From: an uncultured Clostridium sp.
GTDB taxonomy: Bacteria; Bacillota; Clostridia; Lachnospirales; Lachnospiraceae
Assembly (NCBI GenBank): GCA_946553025.1
Contig: CAMNRM010000003.1
Span: 62,001-126,000 of the forward strand
DNA length: 64,000 nt
Reading direction: 5' to 3'
Shown piece by piece: positions 7,682 to 17,733 of this stretch (its first letter is position 1; each line of letters begins with the position of its first letter). The position numbers and the translations under genes are program-made. The notes under the pieces are model-generated. The model did not search any database. It was not told the origin of the DNA and was given only the letters and a program-made list of their open reading frames with translations.

Positions 7682-10600
7682 ATGCGATTGTCATATCATG
7701 ACATGGAGATGGATATTTCATTAGAAGGGCTAATTGAAATTGAATATTTTACATGGAAAGAAGCAGTTAATACCCATGGTAAGGTGCAAATTCAGTTCTT
7801 GGCGGATGAAGATGCAATTCTGGAAATTATGCTGCAGTCTGCGCAAAAAACAGAAATCATTATTATGGAGAAAAACGAAGAAGGAATAGGTCAAAAGGCT
7901 TTTTGTGGTAAGGCATCTCGCATTTGGAGCCAAAAAGATAAGGGACTTTTTTATTTATGGGCAGAGTTTGTTTCTTATACTAAGGAATGGGATTTGACAC
8001 TTAAGAGTCAAAGTTTCTGCCGGCTTTCTCAATCTTATACAGATGTACTTCATGAGGTACTTCATGAGTATCCGAAAAAAGATATCCGGGATGAAATTAC
8101 GCATGGGCAGGCAATTAAAGACATGCTCCTTCAGTATGAAGAAACAGATTGGGCGTTTTTAAAACGTTTAGCAAGTCACTTTTCTACATTTTTAGTTGCG
8201 GACAGCAGCGCTGATTGCGGAAGGGTATATTTTGGTATTCCTAATATTAATTATGGAACAGATTTATTGCTTGAAGAATATCAAATTTCACGCAGTCAAA
8301 ATAAGTATGATAAAATTATTCATTCATCTAATGATTATCATATAAGCGAATTGCTTCCACAAGAATTAACACAGTGGGAGGTTTGCAGCAGAAAGCGTCT
8401 GCATTTGGCAGAAACCGTTTGGTTTAATGGAATTGAGGTTGTTGTTGCCGAATTTATATTTCATACCGTAAAAGGAGAACTAATTAGAAGCTATAAGTTG
8501 TGCAGGAAAAAAGGGATGTTATCCCATCGAGCAGAGAATCCAGAAATTTATGGAATGAGTATACCGGCTACCGTAAAAGAACGCAGTGGGAACAGGATTC
8601 GGGTACACATGGATATTGATCAAGCCTATGTGTCCGGAGAAGACCTTAAATATTTTACCTATGCAATTGAAAGCAGCAGTATTTATTGTATGCCAGAGGA
8701 AAACAGCCGGGTACATATTTATTTTCCAAGTCACAATGAAGCAGATGCTATTGCTGTTCATGCGATTAGTATGGGGGAAGGAGCAGAAAAAAATCCAAGA
8801 AATAAATCATTTTCAACTCCGGCTAATATGGCAATGGAGATGAAGGAAGATCATTATAGTTTTGATGCTGGTGGTTCGTCACTATATATTGGTATTGATG
8901 GTGCATTCAAATTAACGGGCAAATCTATACAACTTATTACTCAGGCAGAATTTTCAATAGGAAATGAGATGCAGCCGGAAAACATTGAAGTGGAAGCAAA
9001 AAACGAATTGAATTTTCATGTGGAAGGTACTTCAATTGCTTTAACTGAGGATGCCTGTATTGTTGCTGCATTTATTGCACATTCGGCAGTAAAAAAATCT
9101 GTTCCGTCACCATCTGCTGAAACACTGGAAGCAGAGGTAAGAGCAAATGACGCGGCAATTATGACACAAATCAATGAAAATGCTGAGGCGTATTTGATGA
9201 GTTTGGCAGACCAGAGGGCTTCGGCAAGACAACAGGTGCGCAAAGGAATTACAGGATTAATCGGTACTGCACTTATTGCCGGTGTTTTGATTGCTACTGG
9301 AGGTCTTGCAGCTGCACCTATAGCTGCAGCCGCAGCCGCCCTGACAGTGACGAATGGGATTATGTTTTCTGCATCAGATATCTGCCAAGGAAGAGAAAAT
9401 TATCATAAAGCTAATCAAGGTGATATGAACCTGGCAAAGAATAATTTTCAGACCATGTTGGGGATGAGTGATAAGCAATATGTAACCTTTCAATTTTGGA
9501 ATAATATACTTTTTGATGCCGTTACTATGACTGCAATAACAACTAACTTGTCTAGTAAAGCATTTAGCACGATTTCTAACTGTACAACAAAACAGTTAGC
9601 CAGGGGCAGTACGATGATGGCTGTTCAAGGAGGAAAAAGTGTCTTAGATCAATTTGGAGCAAATGAAAATGTGGAAGCTAAAGCGCTTATTAAGACATTT
9701 CTATTAAACAGTGCAATTGGTGGAGTAGCGGGAATAACCGGAGGATTGGCGGGAAATTACGCTGTAAGTGGTTTGGGTGCAATGGGTATAAAATTACCGG
9801 AGATGGTACAGTATTCTGGGCGTGTTATGGTTAGTGGTGTTACTGCCGGTACAGTGGATTTTGTTTTGCATCTTCCGGTTGCAGAAGAAAAAATGACATT
9901 TGATGATTATATACAAACGGTTGCTGTTTATTCTGCGGGGGGATTGGCTTCAGATGTTATATTAGCTTCAATTGATGTTAATTATGTTCACGACCCAATA
10001 GATGCAGCAACAGGTGCATATCTTGCGAGAGAGATAGATCTGGCGTTAGCAGGTATTCGGGATGCATTGTTATGGGAGAGAAAATATAATTCTCTTAGAA
10101 AAAGAACAGGTATTTTGGGTACAGGGTGGTATTCTCCTTTAGAGGGAAGACTCTGCCGTGAAGAAGATGGACGGTTGCGCGTAGAAATTCCGAGTGGAGC
10201 AATCCTTCTTTTTGTGCGGATAGGAGATGAATATCAAGAAGCAGGAGAAATAAAAGGTCGATATCAGCTTAAAACAAATAGAATAGGGCAGGTTTGGGAG
10301 CTTTTAGATCTGCATACGCATGAAACCCTGCAGTATGATACAGAAGGAAAATTAACAGCAATTATCGACCAAAATGGGCAGCAAACCAGGCTTTTTTATG
10401 AAAATGATTATCTGTCCAGATTGGTTACACCATTGGGGCATCAACTTAATTTTTACTTTACTGGGAAACGATTATCACAAGTTTCGGATGAGATTGGACG
10501 AACAGTTACTTATTATTATGAAAATGGATTACTGAGTAAAGTAGTAAACCCTAGTGGGGGAAGTATTCGTTATACGTATTCGGATGAAGGAAAGTTGATA

Positions 10601-13600
10601 ACAGCATCAGATTCCGTTGAAAGTGCATATCTGGTTAATGCATATGACAGCCGGGGGAGGGCTGTTCGTCAGACACTTGGAGATGAGGATATCTGTACGC
10701 TGGAATATTTGGATAATGGTCATAAAGTTATTGTTCAGAATAAATATGGAAAGACCATTTATGACTATAATCAAAAGAAAATGCCTGTATTTGTTACTTA
10801 CCCGGATGGAACAGTTTTATCTTTCCGATATAATGATAATAACTGCTGTACCTATAAAAAAGACCGAAGAGGAAATGAACACTTCTGGAAATATGATGAT
10901 TTTGCCAGATTGATTTGGGAAAAGAAACCTAATTCTCGGGAAATTTATTATGAATATAATATGCAGGGCGATAAGGTTCGGGAATGGGATAGTGCCGGTC
11001 GGGAAGTAATATATCAATATAATTCTGGTCACTGTGTTATTGAAAAACGAGAACGGGAAGAAATTGGAACAGAACATTGGAAGATTACAGCATTTGCATA
11101 TGATACGATAGGCCGTCTTACGAAAAAGACATTGCCATCTGGCAGAAGTATTTCCTACCGTTATACGGATGGCTGCGGAAAGCCCATATATACAACTTAT
11201 GATGATGGGGAATCCGTTCTTCGAGAATATGATACCATGGAACGCATGATGGTAAAAGAAGATTCCTGTGGACGTACAGAATATGGATATAACACCTGGG
11301 ATGAAATTTCCAGGATTCGAGATGGTGAAGGAAATGAAACATTAAAACTCTATGACAGTCTGGGAAAACTTATTTGCCTGTATCCTCCTAATGCCAATAT
11401 TAAAACCGGAGAAGGAGCAATTCAGTTTCGCTATAATTATATGCGTGAGCAGGATGATAAAATATATCCTGATGGAAGCCATGAGAGAATGAAGGTGGAT
11501 TGGGAAGGAACCGTTTTAAAAAGAATCCATCCAAATGCATATGATGCTGCCTGTGATGACGGAGAAGGTGAATCTTATGATTATGATTGGGATAAAAACC
11601 TGATACGTATTCATTATCCAGATGGAGGTGTTGAACGGTTTTTCAGAGATGGAGAAGGCAACTGCATTAAGCATGTGCTTCCTGAAGATTATCAATCAGA
11701 ATTCGATGATGGTCCAGGATATACATATACATACGATGAAGAAAACCGACTTCAACAGATACGTAATGTTGATGGAGAAGAACTTATTTGCTATAGCTAT
11801 GATTTACATGGAAACAGAATTACCATGTGTACAGCAGATGGGAATCTTACCTATTACTGGTATGATTTATCCGGGAATTTGACACAGAAGGCAGAGAATA
11901 TTTCTAAAGGAGAATCCGATTCTGTACTTTATCGCCGCACTACCTATTCCTATGACGGTGATGGAAACCAGACTGAAATTTGTTTTTATGGCGGAAGTTG
12001 GTATTTGAAGCAGGAGGAAAGCAGACGTTGGCTGGAGGAAAAGGAGCATGGAGAAGAATTGCGCCTGTCTTGTTCTTATGATGAACGTGGAAGACTTATC
12101 TGTATTAAAGATGGTAGTGGAGCCTGTGTGAAGTACAGTTATGATGTGCGGGGAAACAGGATAAGTGAAGAACAGATTATCAGTGATGAAATAACGAAAA
12201 AAGTTTTGTTCCAGTATGATAAAGCTGGACGGCTGGTAGAAAAAAGGGAAAAGATTGCTGGCTGGTCAGGGGAGGACTTTATTCCATCTGTACAGACTGC
12301 AGTGACAACTTATCAGAGGGATGGTAATGGAAATATTATTGAAATATGTACTCCAGAAGGCTATCAAATCCTGAGAAAATATGATCTGCGTGACCGCCTG
12401 ATTTGTGAAAGGGTAGTTGACAAGAAAAATGGTATAGATCGAAGTACCTATATTACCTATGATCATGCTGGAAACCCAATATCTTTGTGCCGAAAAGGTG
12501 CAGATGGACGAGTCTATGAAATGCAGTATGATTATGATCTGAAGGATCGGCTGGTTCGTGCAAGAGATCTGGAAGGCGCTGTTTTTGCCTATCAATATGA
12601 TGCTAATGACCGTTTAGTTGAAGAAAAACGCCCTGGAACGGCCGAAGAAGGGGGAAGCTGGAAATATCAGTATGACTATCAGGGGAATTTATGTGAACAG
12701 AAAAATCCTTATGGAGAAATAGAAGAACAAAATATATATGATGTTATGGGGTATCCGACGGTAAGGAAACTGGCGGATGGAGAAGAAATATACTTTCACT
12801 ATGGGGTACAGGGAAACTTAGCGGGATTGGATAACCGTAGAAGCAGGAGAGAAGGAAAAGAATTACAAACCTACCACTATAACAGCCGGGGACAGATAAT
12901 AGGTGTTATTGACGGCAACGGAAACAAAACAGAATATACGCTGGATAACTGGGGAAAAGTGACCAGCGTTCATGCGGCGGATGGGGGGATGGAATGTTAT
13001 ACTTATGACTTTGCAGGAAACATTACATCAACTACAGATGCGAATGGAGGAACGATTTCCTACCGCTATAACAGTCAGGGAAAAGTGTGCGAGATTATCG
13101 ATCAGGAAAGAATGAAAGAACGGTTTTATTATGACCGTGAAGGGCGTCAGATTTTATCCATTGATCGACTGGGAAACCAGGTAAAAACAGTGTATAATAT
13201 AGATGGAAACCCGGTTCGGCAAATCAGCTGTGATAAAAATGGTAAAAAACGCGATATTAGGATATGGAAATATGACAGCCTTGGGTATTTAAAGCAAAGT
13301 ATCGGTGGTGGTTTTTATTATAACTATGAATATCGACCAGACGGAAAGCTTTTGTATAAGGAATTGGCAGGACAGCTCCTATTAAAATATACATACTTCC
13401 CGGATGGAAATGTAAAAACCATGACAGATGGAAGTGGGAAAACACTTCGTTATGCTTATGATCAGATAGGAAGGCTAATTTCCATAACGGATGAGTATGG
13501 GGAAGAAATCATAAACTATCATCATACAGCTGGTGGAAAATTAAAGGAAATCTGTCATCATAATGGAGTAAAGACAACCTATCAATATGATACAGAAGGA

Positions 13601-15010
13601 AACATTATTCATCTGAGAACAAAAACCAAAGAAGACAATTTACTTTGTGACTTACAGTATGAATATGATTTAAACGGGAACCGTACAGCCAAGATGGGAA
13701 GTATGGCATTGCCGGATGTTATAGGGAATATATCTTTGCAAAGCAGGGATATACATTATCGATATGATGGGAGAAATCGCTTATTATCAGAATTATCGGG
13801 AAAGCAGAAAACCTGTTATCGGTATGATTTATGTGGAAATCGTCTGGAAAAACGTCAGGGAAAGAGGAAGGAGGAAAGTTATTATAATAAGAAAAACCAG
13901 CTAACGGAAAGAATTTCTGAAAACGATGCCCGGCAGTATTCCTATGATAGTCAAGGCAATCTCATCCAGGAAAGTGATCCAAAAAGAAATTTACAGTATA
14001 TCTATGATACACAAAATCGTCAAACACATATCTTGTCAGGAAAAACGGTTATTCAGGAAAATCGTTATGATGGAGAAGGACTAAGGGCAGGTTTAAATGT
14101 ACAGGGAAAAGAAAGTACATTTTTGTTTACGAATGGTAATCTTGTTCTGGAATTGGATGAATTTAACCAGCCAGTAAAGCGCTATATTCGTGGGTATGGA
14201 GCTGCTGCACTGGAACATCATGGGATATATCATGGAATCCATAGGGATGAACAGTTAAGTACAGGATGGATTACTGGAGTATCAGGGGAGATTGAAAATG
14301 CCTGCGAATATGATGCCTTTGGGAATTTGCTGGGAAATCATGAGGAAGTACCAAACTGCATCCTTTATGGAGGGCAACAATATGACGCTGAAACAGAGCA
14401 GTATTATTTGCGAGCCAGGTACTATAATCCAGTTATCGGAAGATTTATCCAGGAAGATCCATATCGTGGAGATGGATTGAATCTCTATGCTTATTGTGGA
14501 AATAATCCTGTTGTGTACTATGACCCTAGTGGAAATGTATGTGGTCATACTGATGAAGTTGTAGAAAATACACAGAATGAAAATGTGAAAGAAAAGGATA
14601 AAGGATTAACTCCTGAAACAGCACATTTATACAGACAAATGTGTGAAGACGAAGCTACTGCAACGATAAATCAAACTCGATTGCAATATGCTATTGAAGG
14701 TGCTGAACCAACTAAATGGCTTACTCAAAGCAAAGAAAAAGCATTTCAATTTAAAAATATTTTAAATGAAAATGTAAAAACAGTTGTTGTAGATTTTGAA
14801 ATTACACAAAAGTATATGGATTTTTTACAAAAAAATTCTGTTAAACAACGTGGCTCAAAGAAAAATCCAAATAACAAGTTTCATTATGAGGGGTTGCCCA
14901 AACCTGGACCATATAAAAATTTCGGAATCCTTGAGAACAACATAGAAGAGTTCAATAAAAATTTAATAAGTACAACTATTATTAACCAAAATTTAGGACA
15001 GGAGAATTAG
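7682..15010 (+). CDS. VgrG-Rhs fusion effector with C-terminal toxin
   Basis: 2442 residues, AAGGGGG ribosome site. Domains in order: gp27-like head with QYEETDWAFLKRLASH (about 151-166); OB fold with IYCMPEENSRVHIYFP (about 337-352); stalk; a strongly hydrophobic Ala/Gly-rich stretch (about 520-560) and a second one (about 675-705), likely membrane-penetrating; DUF6531-type entry DPIDAATGAYL (about 770); some 1400 residues of YD repeats; the Rhs core signature YYLRARYYNPVIGRFIQEDP and NPVVYYDPSGN (about 2240-2284); then a variable tip. Rhs proteins form a cocoon that encloses the toxin and cleaves it at the core. In Proteobacteria, Rhs is usually fused to PAAR, so spike plus shell in one chain is unusual. 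An immunity gene follows at once. Confidence 0.88.
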   Translation: MRLSYHDMEMDISLEGLIEIEYFTWKEAVNTHGKVQIQFLADEDAILEIMLQSAQKTEIIIMEKNEEGIGQKAFCGKASRIWSQKDKGLFYLWAEFVSYTKEWDLTLKSQSFCRLSQSYTDVLHEVLHEYPKKDIRDEITHGQAIKDMLLQYEETDWAFLKRLASHFSTFLVADSSADCGRVYFGIPNINYGTDLLLEEYQISRSQNKYDKIIHSSNDYHISELLPQELTQWEVCSRKRLHLAETVWFNGIEVVVAEFIFHTVKGELIRSYKLCRKKGMLSHRAENPEIYGMSIPATVKERSGNRIRVHMDIDQAYVSGEDLKYFTYAIESSSIYCMPEENSRVHIYFPSHNEADAIAVHAISMGEGAEKNPRNKSFSTPANMAMEMKEDHYSFDAGGSSLYIGIDGAFKLTGKSIQLITQAEFSIGNEMQPENIEVEAKNELNFHVEGTSIALTEDACIVAAFIAHSAVKKSVPSPSAETLEAEVRANDAAIMTQINENAEAYLMSLADQRASARQQVRKGITGLIGTALIAGVLIATGGLAAAPIAAAAAALTVTNGIMFSASDICQGRENYHKANQGDMNLAKNNFQTMLGMSDKQYVTFQFWNNILFDAVTMTAITTNLSSKAFSTISNCTTKQLARGSTMMAVQGGKSVLDQFGANENVEAKALIKTFLLNSAIGGVAGITGGLAGNYAVSGLGAMGIKLPEMVQYSGRVMVSGVTAGTVDFVLHLPVAEEKMTFDDYIQTVAVYSAGGLASDVILASIDVNYVHDPIDAATGAYLAREIDLALAGIRDALLWERKYNSLRKRTGILGTGWYSPLEGRLCREEDGRLRVEIPSGAILLFVRIGDEYQEAGEIKGRYQLKTNRIGQVWELLDLHTHETLQYDTEGKLTAIIDQNGQQTRLFYENDYLSRLVTPLGHQLNFYFTGKRLSQVSDEIGRTVTYYYENGLLSKVVNPSGGSIRYTYSDEGKLITASDSVESAYLVNAYDSRGRAVRQTLGDEDICTLEYLDNGHKVIVQNKYGKTIYDYNQKKMPVFVTYPDGTVLSFRYNDNNCCTYKKDRRGNEHFWKYDDFARLIWEKKPNSREIYYEYNMQGDKVREWDSAGREVIYQYNSGHCVIEKREREEIGTEHWKITAFAYDTIGRLTKKTLPSGRSISYRYTDGCGKPIYTTYDDGESVLREYDTMERMMVKEDSCGRTEYGYNTWDEISRIRDGEGNETLKLYDSLGKLICLYPPNANIKTGEGAIQFRYNYMREQDDKIYPDGSHERMKVDWEGTVLKRIHPNAYDAACDDGEGESYDYDWDKNLIRIHYPDGGVERFFRDGEGNCIKHVLPEDYQSEFDDGPGYTYTYDEENRLQQIRNVDGEELICYSYDLHGNRITMCTADGNLTYYWYDLSGNLTQKAENISKGESDSVLYRRTTYSYDGDGNQTEICFYGGSWYLKQEESRRWLEEKEHGEELRLSCSYDERGRLICIKDGSGACVKYSYDVRGNRISEEQIISDEITKKVLFQYDKAGRLVEKREKIAGWSGEDFIPSVQTAVTTYQRDGNGNIIEICTPEGYQILRKYDLRDRLICERVVDKKNGIDRSTYITYDHAGNPISLCRKGADGRVYEMQYDYDLKDRLVRARDLEGAVFAYQYDANDRLVEEKRPGTAEEGGSWKYQYDYQGNLCEQKNPYGEIEEQNIYDVMGYPTVRKLADGEEIYFHYGVQGNLAGLDNRRSRREGKELQTYHYNSRGQIIGVIDGNGNKTEYTLDNWGKVTSVHAADGGMECYTYDFAGNITSTTDANGGTISYRYNSQGKVCEIIDQERMKERFYYDREGRQILSIDRLGNQVKTVYNIDGNPVRQISCDKNGKKRDIRIWKYDSLGYLKQSIGGGFYYNYEYRPDGKLLYKELAGQLLLKYTYFPDGNVKTMTDGSGKTLRYAYDQIGRLISITDEYGEEIINYHHTAGGKLKEICHHNGVKTTYQYDTEGNIIHLRTKTKEDNLLCDLQYEYDLNGNRTAKMGSMALPDVIGNISLQSRDIHYRYDGRNRLLSELSGKQKTCYRYDLCGNRLEKRQGKRKEESYYNKKNQLTERISENDARQYSYDSQGNLIQESDPKRNLQYIYDTQNRQTHILSGKTVIQENRYDGEGLRAGLNVQGKESTFLFTNGNLVLELDEFNQPVKRYIRGYGAAALEHHGIYHGIHRDEQLSTGWITGVSGEIENACEYDAFGNLLGNHEEVPNCILYGGQQYDAETEQYYLRARYYNPVIGRFIQEDPYRGDGLNLYAYCGNNPVVYYDPSGNVCGHTDEVVENTQNENVKEKDKGLTPETAHLYRQMCEDEATATINQTRLQYAIEGAEPTKWLTQSKEKAFQFKNILNENVKTVVVDFEITQKYMDFLQKNSVKQRGSKKNPNNKFHYEGLPKPGPYKNFGILENNIEEFNKNLISTTIINQNLGQEN
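14536..15010 (+). other. Variable C-terminal toxin domain of the Rhs protein
   Basis: About 158 residues after the DPSGN boundary of the Rhs core, the place where polymorphic toxins exchange tips. The stretch contains TKWLTQSKEKAFQF, VVVDFEITQKYMDFLQ and FHYEGLPKPGPYKNFGILE, and ends with a helix EFNKNLI. The opening W-(T/S)-x-S-x-x-A-x-x-F followed by a hydrophobic strand and a late conserved Glu would fit an ADP-ribosyltransferase-like toxin, but I cannot prove a catalytic triad. No membrane segment and no Cys/His nuclease motif is visible. Confidence 0.5.
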
Positions 15011-15016
15011 ATTGAA

Positions 15017-15403
15017 ATGGATAATTTTGATTACAATATGTGGATAAACAAAAAAATTGATGAATTATTAAATATGAATGTAAAGTCTAATGGAATTTAT
15101 GATGAAGAAGTTATTAGAGAATATTTAATATATTCTTTATCTGTTCAAGAAAGAAGGGAATTGTTTGAATTTTTTAAAGAAAATACAGATGACGAAGAAT
15201 TATTAAAAACGCTTTTGAAGGTGTTGTTAGATGAAAGTGAAGAATATTCAAATGATTCAAGATATTCAGCAGCGAGAATTATACCCTTGTTTAATGTTTC
15301 TTTATTAAAAAAGTACAAAAAAGAATTAACTTATGCACAAAATTATACAATAACGAATTTAAAGCCATTTCCTAAAAATATACCAGATTGGTTATGTGAT
15401 TAA
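15017..15403 (+). CDS. Putative immunity protein to the Rhs toxin
   Basis: 128 residues, starting 6 bases after the Rhs stop with AGGAGA just upstream (inside the end of the Rhs gene). Small, acidic, all-helical, no signal peptide, so cytoplasmic. Position and size are those of a cognate immunity protein, which binds and neutralises the toxin tip inside the producer and its kin. I recognise no named immunity family; the helical pairs (EVIREYLIYSLSVQERRELF, DEELLKTLLKVLLDE) could be HEAT-like. The function is inferred from location only. Confidence 0.6.
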   Translation: MDNFDYNMWINKKIDELLNMNVKSNGIYDEEVIREYLIYSLSVQERRELFEFFKENTDDEELLKTLLKVLLDESEEYSNDSRYSAARIIPLFNVSLLKKYKKELTYAQNYTITNLKPFPKNIPDWLCD

Positions 15404-15733
15404 ATATAAAAGATTATAATAGATGTATGAAAAAGATTTTTGGGTAGTATAATTTTTATCAGAAACAAAAGTTTTAAAAGTAATAAGGAGTAAAAAAAGC
15501 AGCAAATACAAACTTTTCTGGTTCTTTCTTAATTTTGGATATTTTGCATTTGCCAGTAGTTCAGATTTTGCTGTAAATATTATATTCCGGTAGAACTGAA
15601 TTTGGCAATACATCCAAACATGAGAAAGAACTACTTTTCTGCACGGATTTTAATTGAATGGTATAACATATATCAAAAAGAGACTAAGTTTGTATTTTTT
15701 TGAATTGCAATAGCTTATAGGAGCAGATTTAGC
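15404..15733 (+). other. Intergenic stretch after the immunity gene
   Basis: 330 bases, very AT-rich. No reading frame with a ribosome site, no clear terminator (no GC stem followed by T-run) and no recognisable element. Short T-rich runs near 15690-15700 precede the next operon. It may hold old toxin or immunity debris, as is common after Rhs tips, but I cannot identify any. Confidence 0.4.
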
Positions 15734-17032
15734 ATGGAAAAATTCAACAACATAAAAGAACTGATCCTTAAAGAAATCCAGCTCATTCCATCCATAGAAG
15801 AACGTGTAGTCTTTAAAAATTTAATGGAAGAAGTATTCTTAGAATTATATGAAACAAATAAGCAAATGTATGTGGAACTGGAAAAACGGGTGCAGGATGA
15901 ATTGGCTTATGATGTCAATCGTTATCGAATTCGTACAGGTGTTATCGAAAAACAGTTTTTTGACGTATCTCATCATTTAATGTTCCCTATGGAAGAAGCT
16001 GACGTTCAGAAAAAATTCTATGACATAACCGATATTACTCAAGCATTAGAAGAAACCGGCGAGTTTGTTTTAATGAAGGTGCTGCTCCACTGTGATTACC
16101 AGCAGCTTCAAAAGATATGGAACAGTGAAATAGAATTTGATGCTGTACTGCAAACGAATAAGCCAGAAAAAAACTGGAAAGTCACGGTAAAGCTACGTCA
16201 AAACATGGATTATTTAAAGCAAATAGGGCAACTTTATCACTTATTCATTAAGAATGGAATTCCCTGGCAAACGGTTAATGCTCCCTACCTTTATAAGATG
16301 GCAGATATCGTTTTAACTCATTTACCAGAAGATATTCCGAAAACAGGAATTATTCAAAAAGCAGAGATTCAATTTCGGGAATATCAGCCGTTTATATGCT
16401 ACGACATTATTCCTATTTGGAACATCCGCAAATTAAATCTGGAAAGTGTGGGATTTCCCATTCCCTGTGAAGATCATAAAAATTTTGAACACAATATTTC
16501 CATACAGAAATATGGAACTCAGCACGCATATCTGGCAGAAGATGATTTAGATATTCAAAGTATCAGCCAGAGAAAGGACAGGCTTTTAATTACCAGCAAG
16601 TCCAGTGAGGCTAAAAAATGGGATATTTATATGATACGAAATATCGAAGACAGCAAGATTGACCGTTATCTCTATCCTCTGATGGAAAATGAACGAAAAG
16701 AAACCTTTACCGAAAAATTTCAGAGAAAATGGGAACAGCGCGTAAAAACGAAGGCGGAACTTTCCCGATTTATTCGCGGATTTGGTATGGAAAACTATGT
16801 CATCTATCAGGATTGTGCGATTGCAGCTCAATTTGAGAAGGAAAAAGAAACGTATTCGATGAATCCTTTTATCGAAGATGAAATGAGAGATTATCAGGCA
16901 CAGAAGAAGCTGATTCTTTACTTTACTCCCGGATCACAGGAAGCCTGGCTGCAGCGTGATGTTGCCAGCTTCCTTGTATCGGAGGTGCAGCGGCTGTTTC
17001 CAGAGTATGAATGTGGAGGAATAATGCGATGA
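15734..17032 (+). CDS. Unrecognised 432-residue protein linked to the injection-system locus
   Basis: 432 residues, ATG with TAGGAG 10 bases upstream. Predicted soluble; helical N-terminus (about residues 1-60), then alternating alpha/beta. The middle holds a long segment with YQPFICYDIIPIWNIRK and FEHNISIQKYGTQHAYL. Homologues of this kind are, as I recall, usually left as hypothetical or 'normocyte-binding' proteins in Clostridia, a name with no functional value. It overlaps the next gene by 22 bases, and the three genes 15,734-18,510 form one unit placed between two VgrG-bearing segments. A structural (baseplate-like) or scaffold role is possible but is not supported by a motif. Confidence 0.55.
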   Translation: MEKFNNIKELILKEIQLIPSIEERVVFKNLMEEVFLELYETNKQMYVELEKRVQDELAYDVNRYRIRTGVIEKQFFDVSHHLMFPMEEADVQKKFYDITDITQALEETGEFVLMKVLLHCDYQQLQKIWNSEIEFDAVLQTNKPEKNWKVTVKLRQNMDYLKQIGQLYHLFIKNGIPWQTVNAPYLYKMADIVLTHLPEDIPKTGIIQKAEIQFREYQPFICYDIIPIWNIRKLNLESVGFPIPCEDHKNFEHNISIQKYGTQHAYLAEDDLDIQSISQRKDRLLITSKSSEAKKWDIYMIRNIEDSKIDRYLYPLMENERKETFTEKFQRKWEQRVKTKAELSRFIRGFGMENYVIYQDCAIAAQFEKEKETYSMNPFIEDEMRDYQAQKKLILYFTPGSQEAWLQRDVASFLVSEVQRLFPEYECGGIMR

Positions 17033-17724
17033 GGGAGCTGTGGGAAGTCGTCCTGGAAGCAAAAAAAGAGCAGATTCCCTTAAATGATTTGCGTTTTGTC
17101 CATGAGGGAAAGGGAAGTGCCTATATGGAACTTTCTCTTTCTTTTATGAACCAGGAAGAACTACAGGGGGAAACGGTGATAGGGGTAAATACCTATTGTC
17201 GGTTTTACTCCATTTTTAAACATATGTATCAGCCGGATCAGAAAGAATATCCTTACCTGCGCAATAGTCTAACCAATTTGATTTTACATATGCTGGCAGA
17301 AAATGATGCCAAAAGGGGAATGACCAAGGAAGAATATTATAAAAAGCTGCTTATTTATGATATCCAAAATGGTGTATTTGGAAATGAGGCAATCCAGGTA
17401 TTTGACCATATGGAAAAGGAAGAACAGGATAAATTAATGAGCGGATGGCTTAGAAGCTATCGGACAGGAAGTTCCCTGACAATTTTTATTGATATGATTC
17501 ACAGCCTGATCGATAACAGTATTGTCTATCATAATAATGATTTTCCTGAAGAACTTTTAGTTTATACAGGCAGCCGAAAAACCGACGAACTGGAACAGCG
17601 CCTGCAGTTTTTGATAGAATTATTTTTAGATATTCAGTATCGGGTAGAGATTTATTATGAATATCATTTTGGAATTATAGGAATGCAAGATACGATGCAG
17701 ATTGATGAGATCGCTATTTATTAA
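17011..17724 (+). CDS. Unrecognised 237-residue protein, second gene of the triplet
   Basis: Starts inside the previous gene (22-base overlap); the ATG at 17011 is preceded by a GGAGG inside the upstream coding sequence. N-terminal ~70 residues are beta-rich (AYMELSLSFMNQEELQGETV), the remainder helical. No signal peptide, no membrane segment, no catalytic motif that I can name. The GGAGGA at 17,015-17,030 and the tight spacing on both sides imply obligate co-expression with its neighbours. Function unknown. Confidence 0.5.
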   Translation: MWRNNAMRELWEVVLEAKKEQIPLNDLRFVHEGKGSAYMELSLSFMNQEELQGETVIGVNTYCRFYSIFKHMYQPDQKEYPYLRNSLTNLILHMLAENDAKRGMTKEEYYKKLLIYDIQNGVFGNEAIQVFDHMEKEEQDKLMSGWLRSYRTGSSLTIFIDMIHSLIDNSIVYHNNDFPEELLVYTGSRKTDELEQRLQFLIELFLDIQYRVEIYYEYHFGIIGMQDTMQIDEIAIY

Positions 17725-17733
17725 GGAGAAGCC

